33,945 bases of DNA from Clostridiaceae bacterium. Its GTDB lineage: Bacteria; Bacillota; Clostridia; Saccharofermentanales; DTU023. Below the pieces are notes generated by a model. The model saw only the letters and a program-made list of their open reading frames with translations. It made no database searches and was not told where the DNA came from. The translations under genes and the position numbers were made by a program. Every line of letters starts with the position of its first letter. Positions within the stretch are counted from its first letter, which is position 1. Below are positions 1-10,900 of this stretch, in pieces. Location: positions 1-33,945 of the forward strand of contig DUPE01000154.1 in assembly GCA_012838475.1 (NCBI GenBank), given 5' to 3'.

Positions 1-926
1 CGGAAGAATATGCTGTTTTCGGCAGTCCCCCTAAAGCGGCAGCCGTCAGAAGACAAAACATTGTTCACTTTACAGCCTTCTAGGAATTCAGCGGGTGCTT
101 CGTTTTTAACTTTGGTGAAAATCAGTCTGTCTTCGCGGAAGAGGTCAGTAAGAGTTTCTCTCTCCAGCAGTTTCATACTGGCGCTGTAATAAGTAGTAAT
201 AGAGTTGATTCGCAGCGACCTGCCTTGATGCTCAAAACCCATAATGTTTAGCTCATCAAACATTCGTAAAAGAGTAAGCTGGGAGAAGTCGTCTTGACCT
301 CTGGCGATCATCATTTCCAAAATATTCAAGAACAAATCACGCGCTATGATAGATAGACCCAGAAAGTTTTTTGTCTTCGCCATATCGGGAGCATTGAGAA
401 GTAAATCATTCATCCAGCCATTGTCGTCAAAATCCAAAGTAATAACAGGTGAACCGAAGCGATCCCCATCATGATTATAAAGAACCGTGATATCTGCACC
501 TGACTCAACATGGGCCTCATAAATCTCTCGATATGATTCATTCATGACAACATTACTGTCAGCAATGATCACATTGGATTGATTGCCGTTCTCAACATAG
601 TCCAGCAGCCCGGTCAAATTAGAGGTCGGGTCTCCTCTTCTGCGGCTGGTGTTCAAAAAGGGCGGCAAGATAAAGAGTCTTTGGGTCATTCTGTCCAGAT
701 CCCAGGAAGATCCCGTTCCCATATGATCCATCAAGGATCTGTATTTCGACTCTGTCAAGACCCCGACAAATTTGATTCCGGAATTGACCATATTGGAAAG
801 GATAAAATCAATAATGCGGTAGCGGCCGGCAAAGGGAACAGCGGCCAAAGCGCGCGGCTGAGTGAGATCACTTAAAAGTACGTGATCATGATCTGCCAGA
901 ATTAATCCCATTGCATCAATAATCAT
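1..926 (-). CDS. glgD: Glucose-1-phosphate adenylyltransferase regulatory-type subunit GlgD (partial, runs off left edge)
   Basis: Own translation of the minus strand from ATG at 926: MIIDAMGLILADHDHVLLSDLTQPRALAAVPFAGRYRIIDFILSNMVNSGIKFVGVLTESKYRSLMDHMGTGSSWDLDR...; GlgD-like with a degenerate N-terminal nucleotide-binding loop. Absent from the ORF track because it is open at the edge. The RBS GGAGGTG lies within the last codons of glgC. Confidence 0.88.
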   Translation of the reverse strand, partial: MIIDAMGLILADHDHVLLSDLTQPRALAAVPFAGRYRIIDFILSNMVNSGIKFVGVLTESKYRSLMDHMGTGSSWDLDRMTQRLFILPPFLNTSRRRGDPTSNLTGLLDYVENGNQSNVIIADSNVVMNESYREIYEAHVESGADITVLYNHDGDRFGSPVITLDFDDNGWMNDLLLNAPDMAKTKNFLGLSIIARDLFLNILEMMIARGQDDFSQLTLLRMFDELNIMGFEHQGRSLRINSITTYYSASMKLLERETLTDLFREDRLIFTKVKNEAPAEFLEGCKVNNVLSSDGCRFRGTAENSIFF

Positions 927-927
927 G

Positions 928-2205
928 TCACACCTCCACAGTCAATTCTATTTCGCTAAGTCCGATAACGACATCATTAAAGCCTTCGCTCGTGATTGGC
1001 GCATATACCATAGAGTTAGGCGCCACTTTAGCACCATCTTTTATTATCAGGTTTTGTTCGAATACGGTAATTCCGTCGGAGCAGATTCTGGTATCCTTAT
1101 AAATATCAGTTCCTTCCACATTTGGTCCAACCTGGACATTCTCTCCGATGATAGTATTCATACCCACTATACATTGATCAAGGCTGCTGCCTTTCTTGAC
1201 TACAACTCCGGGCATCAGGAAGGAATCCCTCACGGTCGCGCCTTCTTCAATAATGACACTGTGAGAAATCATGGAATGAATAGCGGAACCATATATTTCA
1301 GCACCATCCGTCAAGGCGACCCGATCCATAACTGCATTGGGACCTATGTAATGTGAAGGACGGATGGGATTACGGCTATAGATACGCCAACTGTCATCGT
1401 GCAGGTCAATATCTTCAGGACGATCGAGCAAATCCATATTAGATTCCCAAAGTGAATAGATAGTTCCGACATCCTTCCAATAACCTGTAAAGGTGTAGGC
1501 CTTGAGACTTTGTTTGTCTTCTAACATGGCTGGAATAACATTCCTGCCAAAGTCATTCTCAGATTCTTTGTCTTGTTCATCCTGGACCAGATATTTTCTT
1601 AAGACCGGCCAGGAAAAACAATAGGTACCCATTGAGGCAAGATTGTTCTTGGCTTCTTTTGGTTTCTCATCGAACTCGATGATATTTTCATCCGCATCGG
1701 TATTCATAATGCCGAAGCGGTGGGTCTCTTCCCAGGGCACTTCAATGACTGCAATCGTGGCATCTGCCTTTGTTTCCTGATGATAGCGAATCATTTTGCT
1801 GTAATCCATCTTATAAACATGGTCACCAGACAGTATGAGTACAAATTTTGGATTAAAACGATCAATAAAGGCAATATTCTGATAAATCGCATTGGCGGTG
1901 CCTTTATACCAATCACTGCCGGTTATACTCTGATAAGGCGGCAATATATATGTGCCGCCGCTGTTGCGGTCCAGATCCCAGGAATGACCATTGCCGATAT
2001 ATCTATTCAGCTCCAGTGGCTGATATTGAGTGAGCACTCCTACTGTTTCAATTCCCGAGTTAGTACAATTACTCAGTGGAAAGTCAATAATTCGATAGCG
2101 GCTGCCAAAGGGCACTGCCGGTTTTGCCACATGTTCTGTCAAAACACCCAAACGAGTCCCCTGGCCGCCAGCCAAAATCATGGCAACTGTTTCTTGTCTG
2201 ACCAT
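928..2205 (-). CDS. glgC: Glucose-1-phosphate adenylyltransferase GlgC
   Basis: ORF 425 aa; [64 protein letters not shown] motifs. Confidence 0.97.
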   Translation of the reverse strand: MVRQETVAMILAGGQGTRLGVLTEHVAKPAVPFGSRYRIIDFPLSNCTNSGIETVGVLTQYQPLELNRYIGNGHSWDLDRNSGGTYILPPYQSITGSDWYKGTANAIYQNIAFIDRFNPKFVLILSGDHVYKMDYSKMIRYHQETKADATIAVIEVPWEETHRFGIMNTDADENIIEFDEKPKEAKNNLASMGTYCFSWPVLRKYLVQDEQDKESENDFGRNVIPAMLEDKQSLKAYTFTGYWKDVGTIYSLWESNMDLLDRPEDIDLHDDSWRIYSRNPIRPSHYIGPNAVMDRVALTDGAEIYGSAIHSMISHSVIIEEGATVRDSFLMPGVVVKKGSSLDQCIVGMNTIIGENVQVGPNVEGTDIYKDTRICSDGITVFEQNLIIKDGAKVAPNSMVYAPITSEGFNDVVIGLSEIELTVEV

Positions 2206-2534
2206 TAAGCACCTCCGTTCATCATAGTTACGTCTGCTTGTTTGGCTAATAATTCAATTTCGGTCAATAATCCATCCTCTGTAGTTTAATCTGCATAAGT
2301 CTGTTTCAATTGGCCTCGTGTCTGCAGTATTTTCCGTTGTTTTTCCCACATCGCCCTGCAATTAGTTGCTCAATATGTACGTAAGCTAAGCGTGACATTT
2401 GTGCCTTTGTCTCAATCCGCAGAAGGCAAGTTTTTTAACACGGGCTAGCCTTGTCTGTGTTGCGGGACTATTTCGCTGGCTCTATTTTCACTCGAACATC
2501 TATGTCAGCTTAATATGACATTGATGCCTTAGTC

Positions 2535-4607
2535 TCAATCCGCATTTTCCTTAATATATATCAGTCCGGACAGCGGCGGCAGCTTCATATCCAGCTCCCA
2601 GTAACCCTCCGGATCAAAGCTTTCAACTGCCGTCTCAGCACAACTTTGTACTGCGTTTTCAGCCCCAGCAATTATATTAGGATCGGCATTCTGAGAGGCC
2701 ATAGCTTCATAGCACTCGGCATCCTCAGTGCTCACGGCGGAATATAACTTGGCGTCTTGAGCGCGGTATCCGGTCTCCCGCGCTTCCTGCTCTTGAGCAG
2801 ATACTCTTCTTGTCCTTAGCAAATGGCGGTCGACATCGCTCTCAAGATAAGAACTGCCGCCAAAACGCTCTGAATCACTGTCCAGAACCAGCTTCCAGCT
2901 ACCCTCGCCCGGCATGGCAAGCTTATAACCGGGAAAGCTCTTGGGTGTAAAATTGAGAACGCACAGCATTTCTTTGCTTTGATCGGCATTTCGTCTTATA
3001 TAGGCGAAGACGCTATTATCTTCATCATCTGCCTTTATCCATGAAAATCCTGTCCAGGATCTGTCATCTTCCCAAAGTTCAGCGCTCTTCAGGTAGAAAT
3101 GGTTGAGCTCCTTGACAAAATCCTGCATTGCTCTGTGCGACGGATACTTGAGCATGAACCATTCCAACTCTTCGTAATGACGCCATTCCGTGTAGGGCGC
3201 GAATTCATTACCCATGAAGTTCAGCTTTGCCCCGGGGTGGGTATATTGGTAGACATAAAGGGAGCGCAATGAAGAAAACTGTCGCCAATAATCGCCGGGC
3301 ATCCTGCCTAATAGAGTTTTCTTACCATGTACTACCTCATCATGTGAGAAGGGTAGAACGAAGCGCTCACTAAAAGCATAGCAGAGCGAAAAAGTTATTT
3401 TTTCGTGCAAATTACCGCGAGCATAATAGTCGGACTTCATGTATTCCAAACTGTCATTCATCCAGCCCATATTCCACTTATGGGTAAAGCCCAGACCGCC
3501 CTCTTCAACGGGAGCAGTGACGCCCCAGCAGTCTGTTGATTCCTCTGCGATCAGCAGCACCTCAGGCATATTGGTTCTAATTGTTTGATTAAGCTTTTGT
3601 AGAAAGGCTATGCCTTCAACATTCTCTTCTCCGCCTTCATAGTTAAAGATTCTAAACTCATCGGCATGCCCGAAGTTGAGAGAAATAATTGAGCTGACTG
3701 CATCAATGCGCAGGCCATCAGCGTGAAATTCATCCAGCAGCATCCAGGCAGAAGAGATAAGGAAAGATATCACTTCTGCCAGACCGTAGTTGAAAACCAG
3801 AGTTCCCCAGGAAGGGTGTTCCATCATTCGGATGTTCGGGTACTCGTAAATCGGCTTGCCGTCAAAATTGGCCAAGGCGAAATCATCGCGGGGGAAATGG
3901 GCCGGTACCCAGTCGATTATCACTTTAATACCCGCCTGATGTAAGGTATCAACCAGGTATTTAAAATCAGCAGGTGTACCATAACGTGAGGTAATCGCGA
4001 AATAGCCTGTAACCTGATAACCCCAGGAGTCATCATGCGGATATTCATTGATTGGCATCAGTTCTACAGCGTTGTAACCCATATCCTTAAGATAAGACGC
4101 CAGTTGCGGAGCTATCTCACGATAGGTATAGACATTATTGTCGGCATAGCGTCGCCAGGAGCCTAAATGACATTCATAGATATTAAGGGGGCCGGTTTCT
4201 GTAGCCTCGGGTCTGGATGACATCCATTCATCATCCTGCCAGGTGTAGTCATCGGGATCATACAAAATAGAAGCTGTATTCGGCCTGGTCTCAGTATGAC
4301 GGGCAAAGGGATCCGCCTTGAGAATTATGCGGCCTTCTTCAGTCTTGATCGCGTATTTGTACCGCTGCCATTGCTCAGCGCCGACGATAAATCCTGTCCA
4401 GATGCCAGTTGTGCCATATGGTTGCAGGGCGTCACGCTCAACATTCCAGTGATTGAAATCTCCAGCCACATTGACTGCTTTGGCATTGGGGGCCCAGACT
4501 GCAAAACGATAGCCGGGCTCACCCTCATGGCTTGTATCGGGTTTCGCTCCAAGCATCTTGTAACTCTGGTAATTCTCGCCGTTGTTAAATAGATATGCCT
4601 GGTTCAT
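2535..4607 (-). CDS. glgB: 1,4-alpha-glucan branching enzyme GlgB
   Basis: ORF 690 aa; GH13 motifs DGLRIDAV, EEST, FSHDEVVHGKKTLL, CBM48 N-terminus; ends PPLSGLIYIKENAD. Confidence 0.95.
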   Translation of the reverse strand: MNQAYLFNNGENYQSYKMLGAKPDTSHEGEPGYRFAVWAPNAKAVNVAGDFNHWNVERDALQPYGTTGIWTGFIVGAEQWQRYKYAIKTEEGRIILKADPFARHTETRPNTASILYDPDDYTWQDDEWMSSRPEATETGPLNIYECHLGSWRRYADNNVYTYREIAPQLASYLKDMGYNAVELMPINEYPHDDSWGYQVTGYFAITSRYGTPADFKYLVDTLHQAGIKVIIDWVPAHFPRDDFALANFDGKPIYEYPNIRMMEHPSWGTLVFNYGLAEVISFLISSAWMLLDEFHADGLRIDAVSSIISLNFGHADEFRIFNYEGGEENVEGIAFLQKLNQTIRTNMPEVLLIAEESTDCWGVTAPVEEGGLGFTHKWNMGWMNDSLEYMKSDYYARGNLHEKITFSLCYAFSERFVLPFSHDEVVHGKKTLLGRMPGDYWRQFSSLRSLYVYQYTHPGAKLNFMGNEFAPYTEWRHYEELEWFMLKYPSHRAMQDFVKELNHFYLKSAELWEDDRSWTGFSWIKADDEDNSVFAYIRRNADQSKEMLCVLNFTPKSFPGYKLAMPGEGSWKLVLDSDSERFGGSSYLESDVDRHLLRTRRVSAQEQEARETGYRAQDAKLYSAVSTEDAECYEAMASQNADPNIIAGAENAVQSCAETAVESFDPEGYWELDMKLPPLSGLIYIKENAD

Positions 4608-4840
4608 GGCTACCCCCTGAAATTCCCTTGGACTAGTCTGCTATAGAATATTATACCTTAATACAACAGCATGAATGCCATAACATCCGTTAAACATTGT
4701 CAACTTTTGTGAGAACTGCATGTCAACTGAAACGCAACTCAGGGCAATTATAGTCTCCCATCAGGCTGCGGCCTGTTATAGCTGACTATTATTGCAGTAA
4801 TGTCATCACCATCAACAGCGCTATGCAGTGAAATTGTTTT

Positions 4841-7243
4841 TTATAAATTCAGCTCGGCAATAGTAACGCCATCGCCGCCTTCGCCTTGTCCGCCAAGACG
4901 AAATCCGCTTACTCTTTTATCATGCGCCAGAAAGTCACCGACTGCGGAACGCAATGCGCCGGTTCCCTTGCCATGGACAATTCTGACTGTGTTCAGACCT
5001 GCCAGAGTGGCATCGTCAAGATAGTTATCCAGCTCCAATAGAGCATCTTCGACAAGCTTGCCAAGCAGCATGAGCTCTGTACCCATCCGGTAACGTCTGT
5101 CGGCGGTGATCCGGCCTGCATTTTCTTTTGACCCTGCTGCAGGTTTTCTTTGTTTTTTTGGCTCACTCTTTTTCTCAGGCCAGGTGAGAGCGGTAACGGG
5201 TACAGTTACTTGCATCTGCCCGCTGCGCAAGACAACATTGCCTTTGTTGTCAGGATAGCCTTCAACAGTCCCGCTCAACCCCAGCGCGGGAGCGTCGTAG
5301 ACTTGTCCGGGCTGGATATCATCCGCAGAAAGGGGCTGACCGGCATGCCTGATCAGGCGATCCTTTTGTCTCTGGCCGGCTATCTTTTCTTGTGCTTGGC
5401 GGATCTGCCCGCGGGCTTCGCTTATTATGTGGTGACCGGCATCCTGATTAATCTTTTGCTTCAGTTCAGCCAGCAATTGTTCAACATCCTGTTCCGCCTG
5501 AATATATAATTCTGCAGCTTCTATTTTTGCCTGATCCAAAATCTGCTGCCTTTTATCTTCCAGCTTAATTTCTTCCGCAGCCAGTTCTTCTCTGGCTGTT
5601 TTCGCTTCAGCACGGAGGGCTTCGATCTCCTCGCGCATACGCTTCGCTTCTTGATGGCTCTTCTCGATCGAGGCGACCAGTTCCTCGAACTGAGCGCCTT
5701 CGTCTGAAATCAAATCTTGCGCGCGTGCTATGATCGATGGGTCGAGTCCCAGACGTTGGGATATGGCGAAGGCGTTACTAACGCCCGGAACACCTATCAT
5801 CAAGCGATAAGTTGGCCGCAAGGTATCGGTGTCAAACTCGCAGCAGGCGTTTTCTACCTCGGGTGTGTTTAGCGCATAACCCTTCAGCTCTTTATAGTGC
5901 GTAGTCGCGACTGTCAGGGCTCCCTTACTGCGCAGGTCTTCCAGGATGGAAATGGCAAGAGCGGCGCCCTCGGAGGGATCCGTGCCTGCTCCCAGTTCGT
6001 CCAGAAGTACCAGGCTGCCAGGCTCGGCTATGGCGGTTATCTCGATTATTTGTCTCAGGTGAGATGAGAAAGTGGATAAGCTTTGTTCAATGCTTTGCTC
6101 ATCGCCGATATCTGCCAGGACATGGTTAAAGGTTGAAACTTCACTTTTATCTTGTGCCGGAATTTGCAGGCCTGCCATTGCCATCAGAGTCAGGAGTCCG
6201 CAGGTCTTTAAAGTGACTGTCTTGCCGCCGGTGTTAGGTCCTGTAATGACCAGAGTCTTGAAGGTCGTACCCAGCTCAAAGTCGATTGGCACCACTTCTG
6301 CCGGGCTGATTAAGGGATGTCTCGCTGCCTTGAGGACGATTCGGCCATGGTCGTTAAGCAGAGGTGGCATGGCTTTCATGGATAATGCCAGCTTAGCTTT
6401 GGCCTGGGCGAAGTCGAGGTCAGTCAGAACTGTGGCATTTGTGATCAGTGTGTCCGATTGATTGGCAACTTTCGTGCTCAACTCGAGGAGTATCTGCTCT
6501 ATCTCTTTAGCTTCCTCTGACATCAGCACCTTAATCTTATTGTTTAACTCAACCACGGCCATGGGTTCGACAAAAACAGTGCTGCCGCTGGCTGAAGTAT
6601 CGTGAACCAGTCCGGGTATCTGATTTCTATGTTCGGCCTTAACCGGAACGACATAACGGTCGCCGCGCAGCGTCACAACTATGTCCTGCAAGGCGGACGG
6701 ACGGGAGCGCATTATGCGATCAAGTTCTTTACGGACATCGTCCTGAGCACGTCTGATTCGCCTGCGAATATTGTAGAGCTCGACTGTAGCCCGGTCTCTT
6801 ATTTCTTCTTCACCCGCGATACACTCATCAATCCTGGACTCCAAGCCTGCCAAAGGAGACAAAAGCAAAATTCGTTCATAAACCAGACGAGAGTCAGGAT
6901 TGTCTCCGCTGCCATAATCCTCGGGCAGTGTGCCTTTTATCCTCTGTACAGAGCGCAGGAAGGCGCCTATCTTCATCAGTTCAACGGTGCTCAAAACTGC
7001 GTCAGATTCTGCTCGCCGCACTGCAGGTCGTATATCTGAAATACCGCTAAGAGGTAAATCGCTTTTTTCCAGCAGCAGATGAACCATATCATCAGTTTCT
7101 TCCTGGGCTGCCTGGATCTTAGTCAGCTCTTTCGCAGGCAGCAAAGTAGAACAGCGCTCACGCCCGGGGGCTGTCATAGCACGCTCGACCAGAAGACCAA
7201 TGATCTTATCGAATTCCAATATTTTTAGAGTTTTCTCTTGCAT
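4841..7243 (-). CDS. mutS2: Endonuclease-like MutS2 (ATPase core, KOW-like region, C-terminal Smr domain)
   Basis: ORF 800 aa; Walker A GPNTGGKTVTLKT, DELGAGTDPSEGAALA, C-terminal HGKGTGALR and FRLGGQGEGGDGVTIAEL. Confidence 0.95.
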   Translation of the reverse strand: MQEKTLKILEFDKIIGLLVERAMTAPGRERCSTLLPAKELTKIQAAQEETDDMVHLLLEKSDLPLSGISDIRPAVRRAESDAVLSTVELMKIGAFLRSVQRIKGTLPEDYGSGDNPDSRLVYERILLLSPLAGLESRIDECIAGEEEIRDRATVELYNIRRRIRRAQDDVRKELDRIMRSRPSALQDIVVTLRGDRYVVPVKAEHRNQIPGLVHDTSASGSTVFVEPMAVVELNNKIKVLMSEEAKEIEQILLELSTKVANQSDTLITNATVLTDLDFAQAKAKLALSMKAMPPLLNDHGRIVLKAARHPLISPAEVVPIDFELGTTFKTLVITGPNTGGKTVTLKTCGLLTLMAMAGLQIPAQDKSEVSTFNHVLADIGDEQSIEQSLSTFSSHLRQIIEITAIAEPGSLVLLDELGAGTDPSEGAALAISILEDLRSKGALTVATTHYKELKGYALNTPEVENACCEFDTDTLRPTYRLMIGVPGVSNAFAISQRLGLDPSIIARAQDLISDEGAQFEELVASIEKSHQEAKRMREEIEALRAEAKTAREELAAEEIKLEDKRQQILDQAKIEAAELYIQAEQDVEQLLAELKQKINQDAGHHIISEARGQIRQAQEKIAGQRQKDRLIRHAGQPLSADDIQPGQVYDAPALGLSGTVEGYPDNKGNVVLRSGQMQVTVPVTALTWPEKKSEPKKQRKPAAGSKENAGRITADRRYRMGTELMLLGKLVEDALLELDNYLDDATLAGLNTVRIVHGKGTGALRSAVGDFLAHDKRVSGFRLGGQGEGGDGVTIAELNL

Positions 7244-7256
7244 ATGAATTTAGAAA

Positions 7257-7859
7257 TTATTCTCTCGCTTCGTTTTCTTCCTTAGTCTTGCTCCTTACAA
7301 AGGAGAAGCCGTAGCGATTCTTATGGGCGTAGTTAATTGTTGCCGCGACAGACAAAGACGCCGGGATGATAAAGATCAAGTCTCGAAACCAGCGCGGATC
7401 ATCCGGGACCCAGAAAAGGGCGCCAAAGGCCAGGACATAAAAGAAGGTTGCGGCCTTACCGTAAATATCTGAATAGACCACAGTATCGCGTTTATGCAGG
7501 AGATACCAGCCGCCAACTATCATGACCGTTTCCCTTATTATCATGAAGATCGGCACCCAAATCGGGATTCGTCCGATCAAAAACATCATAACAGCAGTAG
7601 TAACCTGAAAGATCTTATCTACCACTGGATCGAATAATTTGCCGAACTCGGTCACACAATCGAAAGTGCGAGCAATCCAGCCATCTAGAAGATCTGTCAA
7701 CCAGATGAGCAAAAAGGTAATGAATCCGGCAGTCTGATAAGTGGGCCATTGCCAGATGAGCCATGCCAGCAAAGGCACTGCAGCCAAACGCAATGCAGTG
7801 AGAATGTTGGGTACTGTAAATTCAAGTTTCAGTTTCTTCTTACCCACAAGAATGCTCAT
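7257..7859 (-). CDS. pgsA: CDP-diacylglycerol--glycerol-3-phosphate 3-phosphatidyltransferase family
   Basis: ORF 200 aa; multi-TM with CDP-alcohol phosphatidyltransferase signature DLLDGWIARTFDCVTEFGKLFDPVVDK. Confidence 0.88.
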   Translation of the reverse strand: MSILVGKKKLKLEFTVPNILTALRLAAVPLLAWLIWQWPTYQTAGFITFLLIWLTDLLDGWIARTFDCVTEFGKLFDPVVDKIFQVTTAVMMFLIGRIPIWVPIFMIIRETVMIVGGWYLLHKRDTVVYSDIYGKAATFFYVLAFGALFWVPDDPRWFRDLIFIIPASLSVAATINYAHKNRYGFSFVRSKTKEENEARE

Positions 7860-7973
7860 TTCTACTGAAAACCTCAGACAGGCAGATTGAGTTGTCGCTC
7901 TGAAATAGTCGCATTATGTCTCCTCCAGAGCATTTTACCATGAAAAGTTGTTAATTCGATAGCCTTATCAGGG

Positions 7974-10900
7974 TTAAAACACGCTGATATTCTCGACACC
8001 AAAACGATCTGTCAAGAAAGCTAGAGTTTCCCTATCCAAATGCACACCTTGAGACAGCGGCTCTAATAATCTGGTTTCTCTTTCCAGATAGACGCGAACA
8101 CGGCTACTGCCCGGGAAATAGGCCAGTGTGCTGCGCAATGGAGCTAGTGCATTCTCATCCGTCCCGCCCTGCCAACGTATAACAAGAGTTGTATCCCGTG
8201 GCTTATAATCGCTCTCCGCAGCAATAGCAGTAGCAGCCGGCGGCAAATAGCCACCTGCTTCAACTTCATATTCAGCCTCCGCTTTTGTTGTTTCGCGGCC
8301 GGGATGTGCCTGCTGTGCCAGAGGCAGGTTCTTCCTGCGCCTAAAAGCTGCTAACTCATTTTTAGTCGCCTCCGACAAATCAGTCAAATCAAAAAGCTCT
8401 TCTGCGATGACTTTGATCGGCTCATCCTCACGCACGGTGAGGCGTCCCTTAACCAGAAGAGCCTGACCTTCACACAAGAGCTCAGAATATTTGGCATATA
8501 CTGCCGGAAAGACGATCAATTCGAAGCTGCCCGTCAGGTCCTCCAGGGTCAGGAAAGCCATCAGGTCGTTGCGTTTAGTATACTGATTGCGGCGTCTGAT
8601 CACTTGACCACCGACAATGACATCCTTCTGATCGAGATTATCCGGTATGATCAAGAACTCTTCGCCTTCATCAGGCTCGCCAAAAGCAATCAACTCTTGA
8701 GCAGTAACCGTTAGGTATGAGTTGAGATTGTCAGCGCAGGCATCTAACGGATGGCCTGTAATGTATAATCCCAGCATTTCCTTCTCCATCGCCAGGAGGA
8801 TGTCTTGATCAAATTCCTTAACATTTGGATAGACCGGCTCGTCATCCGGCTGCTCCTCTTCCATACCGGGGAGCTCAAAGAGGCTCATTTGACCTAGAGA
8901 TGACATCTTCTTCCGGTTCTGAATCTGATTGGAGAAAGGTTCCAATACGCCCAGCATCTTCGCTCTGGATACCGCAAAGCTGTCCAGTGCGGACGATCTG
9001 ATCAGACTCTCGATCATCTTGCGATTAATATCGTACTCGCAGATTCGGTGCATGAAGTCACCGAAACTCTCAAATTCGCCGTTCTCCTCACGTTCAGCAA
9101 TCAGACGATTAATAGCAGCCTGACCGACGTTCTTGACAGCACCCAAAGCAAAACGGATGGCACCGTTTTCGGTAGTGAAGCGGGCATAGCTCTTGTTAAT
9201 GTCCGGTGGCAAGATCTCAATTCCTATCTCTTTTGCCGCGCGGACATATTGTGCTGCCTGGTCAAGACTGCCCAGGTAACTGTTGAGCATGGCGGCCATG
9301 AACTCAACCGGATGATAGTATTTGAGCCATGCTGTGTCGTAGGCGACTACAGCATAAGACGCCCCATGGGCTTTGTTGAAGGCGTAACCGGCGAAGGCCA
9401 TGACTTCTTCGAAGATTTTCTCTGCGACTTTTAGAGGGACGTTGTTGGCGCAGGCGCCAGGCACCGTCTTACCAGCCTCATCAGTACCGCCGTACAAGAA
9501 GAGATCTTTATAGCCGGCTATGACTTCCGGCTTTTTCTTGGACATCGCGCGGCGCACATTGTCTGCCTGACCATATGAGAAGCCCGCAAGGTCGCGAACT
9601 ATCTGCATGACCTGCTCTTGATATACTATGCAGCCGTAAGTTACGTCAAGGATAGGTTCTAAGAGCGGGTGATCGTATTTAATTTTGCTCGGATCATGAC
9701 GTGCTTCAACATAGCGGGGGATCTGCTCCATCGGTCCCGGTCTGAAGAGTGAGATGCCGGCAATGATGTCTTCAAAACTATCCGGCTTTAACTCTTTCAT
9801 GAAACGGGTCATACCGGGACTCTCAAGCTGGAAGACGCAGGCGGTGTCACCGGCTGCGATCATCTCATAAATATTGGAATCAGCAAAATCCAGCTTATCG
9901 ATGTCAATATCGATACCCTTATTCTCTTTGACCATGTTGATGGTGTCTTGCAAAACGGTCAGAGTGCGCAGACCGAGAAAATCAAATTTGAGCAACCCAA
10001 CTTTTTCAATATTGTCTTTGGTGAATTGAACCACTATGGAATCTTCATTGCGCGCCAGCGGGGCCAGCTCTGTGATAGGTTGCCCTGCGATCACTACTCC
10101 GGCTGCGTGGGTCGAGGCGTGGCGGGGCATTCCTTCCAGCCTTCTGGCCAGATCAATAATGCGTTTGGTCACGTCGTTATTTTCATAATCACGCCTTAAG
10201 TCCGGATTGATATCCAGAGCTTGTCCCAGCGTAATGTTTAGTTCGGCCGGCACCATTTTGGCGATGCGGTCTGCATCGGCATAGGGAACATCTATTGCTC
10301 TGGCAACATTGCGAATAGCTGCTCTGGCGGCAAGAGTTCCAAAGGTAATGACCTGGCTGACATGATCTTCACCGTACTTTTCCGTCACATACTTGATCAC
10401 CTCACCCCGGCGTTCATAACAAAAATCGATATCAAAGTCCGGCATGCTGACGCGCTCAATATTGAGGAAGCGTTCAAAAAGCAAGCCATATTTGAGCGGA
10501 TCGATATTAGTGATGCGCAAGACATAGGCCGCCAAAGATGCCGCTCCGGAACCGCGTCCCGGCCCCACAATTATTCCCTGTTCCCTGGCATAGCGGATAA
10601 AATCCCAGACGATTAGATAATAATCGGCAAAACCCATTTCAATGATGACTTCCAGTTCAACTTCCAGCCGCTCCCAATATTGCTCCTCAGAGATATTATC
10701 TGCTTTGCTTATGAGTCGTTCCCTCAGACCCTTTGTACAAAGCTCTCGTAAATAGTCAGCCGCAGGTTCGCCGGCAGGTGTCTCAAAATGTGGTAAAGAC
10801 AGATGATCAAAGTCCAGCTCCACATTACAGCGGTCGGCAATCTTTTCTGTATTGGCGATTGCCTCTGGATGAGCAGCAAACGCTTTGCTCATTTCTTCCG

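Noticed and set aside
579-875. 98-aa plus-strand ORF
   Set aside because: It is antisense to the edge-truncated glgD on the minus strand, which has clear homology.
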